Origin: Kitasatospora sp. SolWspMP-SS2h | Lineage (GTDB): Bacteria > Actinomycetota > Actinomycetes > Streptomycetales > Streptomycetaceae | Reading direction: 5' to 3' | Assembly (NCBI RefSeq): GCF_003259315.1 | Contig: NZ_QLLT01000017.1 | Location: 62,001 to 126,000, forward strand | Length of the DNA: 64,000 bases | Part shown: positions 57,891-64,000 of the stretch, one piece after another | Layout of the letters: the number at the start of each line of letters is the position of its first letter | Numbering within the stretch: the first letter of the stretch is position 1 | Program-made: the position numbers and the translations under genes | The notes under the pieces: generated by a model | Told to the model about the DNA's origin: nothing | The model's input: the letters and a program-made list of their open reading frames with translations, nothing else | Database searches by the model: none

Positions 57891-59456
57891 ATGGGCGTCG
57901 AAGAGTTGACCAATCCGCTGCTGGCCGGGTTCTGGAACGAGACGCGCCTGCGATCGAACCTGGAGGCCGTCTCCCCGGCCGTCGGTCAGCCCGACCCGGG
58001 CCTGAGCGCCCAGTGGACCCGGATCGCCGCGGCCCTCGGACTGGGGTACGGCGAACGCTCGGGCGCGGTGATCACCAAGGGCAAGACCCTGATGCGGGCC
58101 CGCACCACGCCGTCCGCCGGGGCGCTCTACCCCTTCGAGGTGCTGGTGGCGTTCCAGGACGGCCATGCGTACGCGCTCTACCACTACGACGCGGCCGGTT
58201 GCAGCCTGCGCCGCCTGGCCGCCGTCGACCGCCGCGACCTGGCCGACCTGCTGGCCGGCTCCGTCCGGCCCGCCGACCCGCTCGCTGCCGACCCGCTGAC
58301 CGCCGACGGCGCGCACCCCGCCGAACTGCCCGCCGCCGTGGTCGCGGTGGTGGCCCGGCCCTGGCACGCCATGCGCAAGTACGGGCGGCGCGGCTACCTC
58401 TACACCCACCTCGACGGCGCCCACGCCGCCACCAACATCGCGCTCGCCGCCGCCGACGCCGGTTTCGCCCCCGCCGTCCGGCTGCGCTTCGACCGCCGCG
58501 CCCTGTCCCGGCTCTTCGGCCTGGAGAACCTCTGCCGGGAACCCCAGGCGCTGGTCACCCTGACCGCTCCCGCCGGGCCCGCGACTACCGGGCCCGCCCC
58601 CGCCGGGCCCGGCCGCGCCCCGCGGCCCAACCCGTTCGCGGTGCCGATCTGGTGGCACGACGGCGGCCGCGGCCTGGAGCAGCCCGACGGGCCCGAACGC
58701 GAAGCCTGGGACCTGGTCAGCCCGGTCAGCACCTACCACCAACCCCGGGACCTGGCCCGGCGGTTCGGCACCACCCCGGCGATCCGCCCGGCCGCCGCTG
58801 GCACCGCGCCGCTGGCGCTGACCGGCCGGGACGCCGACCCGCTCGCCGACTTCGGCGCGGTCGTGCTCGACCGGCAGTCCGCCAAGGGCTTCCTGGCGAA
58901 ACCGCTCGACGCCGACGCGCTCGGCCGGGCGCTGGCCGCCGTCCGCGGCGGCATCGCCGTCGACTGCGCCGACGGGCCGCTGGCCGGGCTGCGGCTGCTG
59001 GTCCGCAACGTCGACGGACTGCCGGCCGGCGCCTACGAGTACGACCCGGACGGGCACCGGCTGCTGCCGGTCGGCGGCGACGGCGGCTCGGAGGAGGCGG
59101 TGGTCGCGGCCTGCATGAACCAGGGCGTGGCGGCCGGCTGCGCCGCCCTGGTCGCGCTGCACGCCCCGGTCCGCCAACTGCTCGGCGAACGCGGCCAGCA
59201 GGGCCTGGCCGAACTGCACTTCCACGCCGCCAGCGCCGCCCAGCGGCTCTGCCTCGGCGCCGCCGCGCAGCACGTCGGGATCACCTGCCTGGGCGGCTTC
59301 GACGCCGGTCGGATCGCCGAACTCGCCCTGCTGGACGACCAGGAGGAGGTCATCTACGTCGTCGCGGTCGGCGTCGCCGACGAGAACGCCGTCAAGTGGG
59401 ACCGGGCCCCGGTCGCCTACAGCCACGCCCGCGACCCCCGGCAGCAGCCCGGCTGA
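57891..59456 (+). CDS. SagB/ThcOx-type nitroreductase-fold flavoprotein, two-domain
   Basis: 521 residues from ATG at 57891 behind GAGAGGA. Two nitroreductase-like halves are visible. The first has RARTTPSAGALYPFEVLVAFQDGHAYALYHYD and YLYTHLDGAHAATNIALAAADAGF, and the second DRQSAKGFLAKPLDADALGRAL, GLPAGAYEYDPDGHRLLPV and FHAASAAQRLCLGAAAQHVGITCLGGFD. The first half keeps the SagB hallmark (S-A-G-A-L-Y-P). Such FMN enzymes oxidise azolines to azoles in RiPPs or carry out other dehydrogenations. No precursor peptide or YcaO gene is visible, so here it probably oxidises a carrier-bound small molecule. Confidence 0.85.
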   Translation: MGVEELTNPLLAGFWNETRLRSNLEAVSPAVGQPDPGLSAQWTRIAAALGLGYGERSGAVITKGKTLMRARTTPSAGALYPFEVLVAFQDGHAYALYHYDAAGCSLRRLAAVDRRDLADLLAGSVRPADPLAADPLTADGAHPAELPAAVVAVVARPWHAMRKYGRRGYLYTHLDGAHAATNIALAAADAGFAPAVRLRFDRRALSRLFGLENLCREPQALVTLTAPAGPATTGPAPAGPGRAPRPNPFAVPIWWHDGGRGLEQPDGPEREAWDLVSPVSTYHQPRDLARRFGTTPAIRPAAAGTAPLALTGRDADPLADFGAVVLDRQSAKGFLAKPLDADALGRALAAVRGGIAVDCADGPLAGLRLLVRNVDGLPAGAYEYDPDGHRLLPVGGDGGSEEAVVAACMNQGVAAGCAALVALHAPVRQLLGERGQQGLAELHFHAASAAQRLCLGAAAQHVGITCLGGFDAGRIAELALLDDQEEVIYVVAVGVADENAVKWDRAPVAYSHARDPRQQPG

Positions 59457-59567
59457 GCCCGGCTGAGCCCGGCCCGGACCGGACCCGCGGCCGAGCCGGA
59501 CGCCGGTGCCGAGCCCCGACCACGCCGAGATCCGATCACGCCGAGACCCGATCACAGAGAGCAGCGT

Positions 59568-60758
59568 GTGGTTTCCATGTTGAGCAACAGCATCCTGTCC
59601 GCGCACCTGACGGACGGTCACCGTGAGTTGCGGGCCCGGGCCGCGGACCACTTCACCCCGCAGTGGCTCGACAAGTGGCGCACCGGGCCCGACGGCCGCC
59701 TGCGCCGCGAGACCTGGCAGGACCTCGCCGCCAACGGCTTCATGGGCGTCTCGCTGCCCCGCGACCTCGGCGGCCAGGGCCTGGGCCTGCTCGGTGCCCT
59801 GGTCCTCGGCGAGGCCGTCGCCGGCGCCCGCGACGGCGGCATCGCCCTCGCCATGCACGTGCAGAACGAGATCGCCGGGGACTGGCTGGCCGCCGCCCGC
59901 GACCCGGCCCTGCGCGAGCGCTACCTGCCCGCCCTGCTGGCCGGGGACCTGGTCGCCTGCCAGTGCGACACCGACCCGTCCGCCGAACAGCCCACCACGG
60001 CCACCACCGACGGCTCCCGGATCGTCCTCGACGGCCGGAAGAAGTTCGTCATCAACGGCGCCACCGCCGACCTGTGCTTCGTCAGCGTCGTGCTCGACGG
60101 CGCGCCCGCCGTCATCGCCGTCGAGAAGAGCACCCCCGGCGTGCGGGTCACCGAGGTGTACGACAAGTTCGGCACCCGCAGCGTCGACTCCGCCCAGGTC
60201 GAGTTCGACGGCGTCCGGGTGCCCGCCGGGCAGGTCGTCTCGCGCAGCGGGATCAGCCAACTGATGCGCTGGAACCGGGTGATGTCCCGGATGCGGCTGC
60301 TGATCGCCGCCGACGCCTACTTCACCCACCGCACCCTGCTCGACCACGTCACCGAGCACGTGCGCCGCCGCACCCTCGGCGGCCGGCCGCTCGGCGCCTG
60401 GCCGGTCAACGCGCACGCGCTGGCCCGCGCCCGGGCCCACCAGGAGCTGATGGAGGCGGGCATCGCCGACGCCTACCTGCGGGTCACCGCCGGCGGCAGC
60501 ACCGTCCCCGAGATCGCCGAACTCAAGTGGTTCTGCGTCGAGAGGGCCAACGAACTCGCCACCCTCGCCACCGACCTGGAGGGCGGCGCCGGCTACATGT
60601 GGGACAGCCCCTCGCTGCGGGCCCACGCCCAGCTCCGCGGCTTCCGGATGTCCGGCGGCAGCCAGACCACCATGCTGACCATCGCCAACCACAGCATGGC
60701 CTGCCGCGCCGAACTCGACCTCGCGCCCGCCGGCCGGGACGGGGCCCGCCGTGGCTGA
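59568..60758 (+). CDS. Acyl-CoA dehydrogenase family flavoprotein
   Basis: 396 residues. The ACAD plan is complete: N-terminal helices (NGFMGVSLPRDLGGQGLG), FAD/substrate strand domain (ACQCDTDPSAEQPTTATTDGSRIVLDGRKKFVINGATADLCFV, VTEVYDKFGTRSVDSAQVEFDGVRVPAGQVV) and C-terminal four-helix domain with GGAGYMWDSPSLRAHAQLRGFRMSGGSQTTM. I took GTG 59568 because GAGAG lies 6 nt upstream; ATG 59577 is an alternative. In pathways such as PltE, similar enzymes oxidise an amino acid bound to a carrier protein, and ligase and carrier genes follow directly. Upstream are two copies of a 16-bp direct repeat (ATCACGCCGAGACCCG). Confidence 0.88.
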   Translation: MVSMLSNSILSAHLTDGHRELRARAADHFTPQWLDKWRTGPDGRLRRETWQDLAANGFMGVSLPRDLGGQGLGLLGALVLGEAVAGARDGGIALAMHVQNEIAGDWLAAARDPALRERYLPALLAGDLVACQCDTDPSAEQPTTATTDGSRIVLDGRKKFVINGATADLCFVSVVLDGAPAVIAVEKSTPGVRVTEVYDKFGTRSVDSAQVEFDGVRVPAGQVVSRSGISQLMRWNRVMSRMRLLIAADAYFTHRTLLDHVTEHVRRRTLGGRPLGAWPVNAHALARARAHQELMEAGIADAYLRVTAGGSTVPEIAELKWFCVERANELATLATDLEGGAGYMWDSPSLRAHAQLRGFRMSGGSQTTMLTIANHSMACRAELDLAPAGRDGARRG

Positions 60759-62241
60759 CCCGCGGCGGCTCGGCGCCGCGTTCCTCGCCGCCTGCGCCGG
60801 ACACGGCCGACGGCGCGCCGTCGTGGCCGGCGGCGACGCGCTCGACTACGCCCGGTTCGGCGCCCTCGTCCGCGCCCGCGCCCGCACCCTGGACGCGCTG
60901 CTCGGCCCCGACACCGCCGACGTCGGCGTGCACGCCGCCAACAGCGCCGACTACCTGGTCTCCTACTACGCCCTGCTGGTGGCCGGCCGGCTGCCGTTCC
61001 TGATCGACGCCACCTTCGGCGCCGCCGAACTCGACGGCATCCGGCGCGGCTGCGGCGTCCCGGCCTTCCTGCACGACGCCGACCGGCCGTTCCCGCTCGG
61101 CGGCACGCCGCGGGCGGTGCCCGGCAGCGCGCTGGCGCTGACCGTCCTGCCCGGCGGGCGCGGCGACGCGCCCGCGCCCGGGCCGGATACCGCCACCTGC
61201 CGGTTCACCTCGGGGACCACCGGCGCGCCCAAGTGCCTGGAGTTCACCGCCGACGCCGTCACCGCCGCCGCCCGGACCTGGGCGGCCGGCACCGGCCTCG
61301 GCCCCGCCGACCGGGTGCTCTGCCTGGCCGGCTTCACCAACGGGCTGGCGTTCAACACCTCGCTGCTGCCGGTCTTCACCGTCGGCGCCGAACTCCACCT
61401 CTACCAGGGCCTGCCCACCTCCGGCGGCATCACCCGGGCCGTCGCCCGGGCCGCCGCCACCCGGCTGGTCGCCTTCCCGCTCGCCTACCGGCTGCTGGCC
61501 GCCGCCCCCCGGCCGGAGGCCGCCGCGTTCGCCACCGTCACCCGGGCGGTCTCCGCCGCCGCCGTCCTCGACCCCGAGGTCCGGCGGACCTTCGAGGCCC
61601 GGTACGGCGTCCGGATCGCCGACTACTACGGCATCGCCGAGACCGGCCCCTGCACCTACGAACGCGACCCCGAGCGCACCGAGGGGCTCGGCACCGCCCT
61701 GCCCGGCGTCTCGGTCCGGACCGTGGACCTGCCCACCGGCGAGCGCGAGGTCCGGGTCCGGACCGACTCGATGGCCGCCGGCTACCTCAACGCCCCCGGC
61801 GCCCTGGCCGAACGGCTCGACCCCGACGGCTACTACCGCACCGGCGACCTCGGCCGGATCGAGGACGGCCGGCTGTTCGTCACCGGCCGGCTCGGCGGCC
61901 CGATCAACCTGGCCGGCCGCAAGATCGACCCCGCCGAGGTCGAACGCGCCCTGCTCGACCTCGACGGCATCACCGACGCCGCCGTCTTCGCCGACACCGA
62001 CGACAACGGCGAGACCGTGCTGCACGCCGCCCTCGCCGGCACCGGCCGGCTCGGCCGGGCCGAGGTCGTCGACGCCTGCCGCGCCCGGCTCGCGCCCTTC
62101 AAGGTCCCCGGCCGCGTCACCTTCCTGCCCGCCATCCCGCGCTCCGCCGTCGGCAAGGCCCGGACGACCGAACTGCGCCGCCTGGTCCGGGACGCCCGGG
62201 CCGCCGACCCCACCCCGCACGGACTGGAGAACCCCGCATGA
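60751..62241 (+). CDS. Adenylate-forming acyl/aminoacyl-AMP ligase
   Basis: 496 residues from GTG at 60751, 8 bp inside the previous gene. Motifs in order: A3 CRFTSGTTGAPKCLEFT, A5 DYYGIAETGPCTYERD, A7 YYRTGDLGRI, A8 GRLGGPINLAGRKIDPAEVERAL and A10 PRSAVGKARTTEL with the catalytic lysine. It is a stand-alone A-domain that would activate a carboxylic or amino acid as AMP ester and load the carrier protein encoded next. Substrate cannot be read by eye; a PltF-like prolyl or a pipecolyl/aryl acid are possibilities. It overlaps the carrier gene by ATGA. Confidence 0.92.
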   Translation: MADPRRLGAAFLAACAGHGRRRAVVAGGDALDYARFGALVRARARTLDALLGPDTADVGVHAANSADYLVSYYALLVAGRLPFLIDATFGAAELDGIRRGCGVPAFLHDADRPFPLGGTPRAVPGSALALTVLPGGRGDAPAPGPDTATCRFTSGTTGAPKCLEFTADAVTAAARTWAAGTGLGPADRVLCLAGFTNGLAFNTSLLPVFTVGAELHLYQGLPTSGGITRAVARAAATRLVAFPLAYRLLAAAPRPEAAAFATVTRAVSAAAVLDPEVRRTFEARYGVRIADYYGIAETGPCTYERDPERTEGLGTALPGVSVRTVDLPTGEREVRVRTDSMAAGYLNAPGALAERLDPDGYYRTGDLGRIEDGRLFVTGRLGGPINLAGRKIDPAEVERALLDLDGITDAAVFADTDDNGETVLHAALAGTGRLGRAEVVDACRARLAPFKVPGRVTFLPAIPRSAVGKARTTELRRLVRDARAADPTPHGLENPA

Positions 62242-62528
62242 GCACAGCCCACGAGGCGGCCCGCACCGGCACCGACCTGCGCGCCGAGATCGAACTGCTC
62301 GTCGAGACCGCCACCGGACGCGTCGTCACCGTCGCCGACCTGCGCGCCGCCGACGGCGAACTCGACCGGGCCGGCGTCAACTCCATCGGCTACATCAACC
62401 TGATGGAGGTGCTGGAACAGCGCTACGACGCCGTCATCGACCCCGAGGCCGACCCCGAGCACCTGTACTCCGTCGACTCGATCGCCCGCTTCGTCACCGC
62501 CCGGCTCGCCCGCGGGGGCCGCGCGTGA
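62238..62528 (+). CDS. Acyl/peptidyl carrier protein
   Basis: 96 residues from ATG at 62238. The phosphopantetheine site is Ser in AGVNSIGYINLMEVLEQRY (usual DSL here NSI), flanked by the helix LRAEIELLVETATGR and the end YSVDSIARFVTARLA. The size and charge pattern fit a discrete carrier that receives the acid from the ligase before it. It overlaps the following gene by GTGA. The asparagine in place of aspartate before the serine is a tolerated variation in carrier proteins. Confidence 0.9.
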   Translation: MSTAHEAARTGTDLRAEIELLVETATGRVVTVADLRAADGELDRAGVNSIGYINLMEVLEQRYDAVIDPEADPEHLYSVDSIARFVTARLARGGRA

Positions 62529-63562
62529 CCGCCACCGACCCCCGGGCCGGGCTGGCCGCCCTCGACCGGCTGCTCACCCGCCGCGGCCTCGACCGGCCGG
62601 CCGCCGCCGACGACGCCGGTACCGACGACGCCGGTACCGACGACGTCCGGAGCCCCGAGCGGGAGCTGGAACGGGCCCTCGACCAGGTCTGGGAGCGGCA
62701 CCCGTTCGCCCTCGCCGCCGCGCTCACCGAGCAGGTGCACGGCGTCCTGCCGCTGCTCGACACCTTCGCGGCCGACGCCCCGCTGCTCGACGGCGTCCGG
62801 ACCGGCCGGGTCACCGCCGCGCTCGGCCTCTACACCCCGAACGCCCTGTTCAGCCTCACCGTCCCCACCGTCCGGGCCGCCCGCAACGGCGACCGGACCA
62901 CCCTGCACGGCCGCTACCGCTACGCCGCCCGCGACGCCGAGGCGGCCCTGGTCACCGTCCGGCTGGACGGCGCGACCCGGCTCGCGCTCGTCCCGCACGA
63001 CGCCCCCGGCGTCCGCCCGCACGGCGCCGGACGGTCCGCCGACCACGGCTGGGCCGCCCTCGACGGCGCCGCCCCCGCCGCCCTCTCCCGGCCCGTCGAC
63101 TGGGCCCTCGACGGTGTGCTGACCGCCGCCCTCGACGCCCACGCCTGGGCGTTCGCCCGCCGCGCCCTCGCCCGGCCCGCCCGGGACGTCGCCGACCTGC
63201 GCCGGACCCTGGCCCGGGCCGGCGAGGGCGTCGAGGCGCTCTCCACCTCCCAGTACCTGGCCCACGAGCTCAGCACGCTGGAGATCGAACTCTCGCTGGC
63301 CGCCGCCGCCGCCCGGTTCGGCGCCGCCTTCAAGGCCGAGGCGCCCGGCGGCACCGCCGCCCTCGCCACCCTGCTGAGCTGCGTCGACCTGCTGCGGCGC
63401 ACCGCCCGCACCACCGAGGACATGGCCACCGAACTCGGCCTGGCGGACGTGCCCGCCGACCGCGACGACGCCGGCCTCCAAGCCCACTTCGGCGGCCGGC
63501 GGGTGGTCGAGAACGAGCTGGCCCGGCGGATGGGCCTGGTCCCGGAGGCGGTCGCCGCATGA
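62525..63562 (+). CDS. Second acyl-CoA dehydrogenase-like protein
   Basis: 345 residues from GTG at 62525. An acidic repeat (AADDAGTDDAGTDDV, from a 15-bp DNA duplication) near the N-terminus precedes helices (ELERALDQVWERHPFALAAALTEQVHGVLPLL), a short beta domain (VTAALGLYTPNALFSLTVPTVRAA, LHGRYRYAARDAEAALVTVRLDG) and a helical end (LSTSQYLAHELSTLEIELSLAAAAARFGAAFK, DLLRRTARTTEDMATELGLADV). The layout fits an ACAD fold, but the usual FAD signature strings are weak, so it may be a partner or divergent dehydrogenase for the carrier-bound substrate. It overlaps the next gene by ATGA. Confidence 0.65.
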   Translation: MTATDPRAGLAALDRLLTRRGLDRPAAADDAGTDDAGTDDVRSPERELERALDQVWERHPFALAAALTEQVHGVLPLLDTFAADAPLLDGVRTGRVTAALGLYTPNALFSLTVPTVRAARNGDRTTLHGRYRYAARDAEAALVTVRLDGATRLALVPHDAPGVRPHGAGRSADHGWAALDGAAPAALSRPVDWALDGVLTAALDAHAWAFARRALARPARDVADLRRTLARAGEGVEALSTSQYLAHELSTLEIELSLAAAAARFGAAFKAEAPGGTAALATLLSCVDLLRRTARTTEDMATELGLADVPADRDDAGLQAHFGGRRVVENELARRMGLVPEAVAA

Positions 63563-64000
63563 CCGCACCCGCCGCCCCCACCGCCGCTGCCGCCACCGCC
63601 GCCTCCGCCCCCGTTCCCGTCGTCGTCTGCGGACTGACCGGCCGGATGGCGGGCGTCGTCCGGCAGGGCGTCCTGGCCGCCCCCGACCTCGCCCTCTCCG
63701 CCCGCCTCACCCTGCGCGCCCCGGACCACCGGCCGGACCGCGACCCGCACCGCGACCCCGACCGCGACCCGGCCGGGCCCGTGGTGCACCGCCTCGCCGA
63801 CCTGCCCGACCCGGACCCGGTCGTCGTCGACTTCACCGCCGAGGAGGCCACCGCCGACCTGCTCGACCAGGCCCGCACCGTCCGCTGCGCCCTGGTCATC
63901 GGCACCAGCGGCCTCGGCGACCGGCACCGCCGCCTGCTGGCGGAGGTCGGCCGCCGCCGCCCCGTCGTGGTCGCCGCCAACTACAGCCTCGCCCTGCTCG
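63559..64000 (+). CDS. DapB-like (dihydrodipicolinate reductase family) protein, 3' end outside window
   Basis: 147 residues are visible from ATG at 63559; the frame is open at the window edge. After an Ala/Pro tail, the Rossmann start VVVCGLTGRMAGVVRQGVL and the family motif VVDFTAEEATADLLDQA, then ALVIGTSGLGDRHRRLLAEV and VVAANYSLALL, match DapB. The usual DapB reduces the cyclic imine of hydroxytetrahydrodipicolinate with NAD(P)H. Here, coupled to ligase, carrier and dehydrogenases, a cyclic imine or enamine on the pathway is a likely substrate. A DPD/RDPDRDP-rich loop (about 58-80) is an unusual insertion. Confidence 0.82.
   Translation, partial: MTAPAAPTAAAATAASAPVPVVVCGLTGRMAGVVRQGVLAAPDLALSARLTLRAPDHRPDRDPHRDPDRDPAGPVVHRLADLPDPDPVVVDFTAEEATADLLDQARTVRCALVIGTSGLGDRHRRLLAEVGRRRPVVVAANYSLALL

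Noticed and set aside
57891..59456. SagB gene as evidence for an azole-containing RiPP cluster
   Set aside because: No YcaO cyclodehydratase, E1-like protein or Cys/Ser/Thr-rich precursor peptide frame is visible nearby; the adjoining genes point to carrier-protein chemistry instead.

Overview
The window comes from a high-GC filamentous actinomycete of the Streptomyces/Kitasatospora type. Third codon positions are almost all G or C, GTG starts and 4-bp ATGA/GTGA stop-start overlaps are common, and the gene content is typical: SpoIIE-type phosphatases, MEDS/STAS regulators, choice-of-anchor M surface proteins, LAxTG sorting signals and Zur-linked zinc-free ribosomal proteins. There is no tRNA, rRNA, transposase, integrase or CRISPR array. 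Both ends cut through genes: a hybrid sensor kinase at the left and a DapB-like reductase at the right. All assignments come from reading the sequence; no database search was possible.

Layout. 1-6.5 kb: signalling proteins of the partner-switching type (hybrid kinase/phosphatase, STAS protein, MEDS-STAS and MEDS-ATPase pair). 6.5-9.1 kb: a secreted GH16 glucanase with three discoidin-like domains and two LacI-type operators. 9.2-13 kb: an unknown protein, a DUF389 membrane protein and a BenE-type transporter. 13.2-16.2 kb: a flavin monooxygenase plus cyclase-family hydrolase, divergent from a MarR regulator across a 9-3-9 palindrome. 16.4-20 kb: small genes, two decayed genes (ABC transporter, acyl-CoA ligase), a secreted protein and a thioredoxin that lacks its first active-site cysteine. 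20.2-23.6 kb: a TetR-MFS exporter pair and an aldo/keto reductase.

23.7-29.0 kb is the most unusual region. It is a six-gene minus-strand operon with visibly lower GC. It encodes a Pycsar-TM-like membrane effector, a Crp-type regulator with an intact cyclic-nucleotide pocket, a class III cyclase with all catalytic and adenine-selecting residues, a large protein with a degenerate P-loop and helical repeats, and two unknown proteins. The cyclase tail and the N-terminus of the P-loop protein share a short FHG...GYxEQL motif. I read this as a cAMP-based, transcription-factor-equipped relative of Pycsar anti-phage systems; that reading is inference.

29.5-46.6 kb: an LAQTG-anchored metalloprotease, then a zinc-starvation locus. 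This holds five choice-of-anchor M surface or secreted proteins, a ZnuABC-type ABC transporter whose binding protein carries an inserted anchor-M-like domain, zinc-free paralogues of L33, L28, S14 and L32, a CobW/COG0523 protein without a P-loop, an AMP-ligase/methyltransferase fusion and a decayed class I lysyl-tRNA synthetase. Four Zur-like 15-bp sites lie in its intergenic regions, and an alpha-galactosidase gene is wedged in. 46.8-56.3 kb: a PRC-barrel protein, two ferritin-like proteins, a cupredoxin lipoprotein, a NicO-type metal exporter with a histidine-rich loop, a TPR protein, a class F-like sortase with 39-residue tandem repeats, and a DUF4331 protein. 56.5-64 kb: a HTH regulator divergent from a biosynthetic operon (SagB-type flavoprotein, acyl-CoA dehydrogenase, AMP ligase, acyl carrier protein, second dehydrogenase-like protein, DapB-like reductase), probably making a carrier-bound oxidised amino or carboxylic acid.
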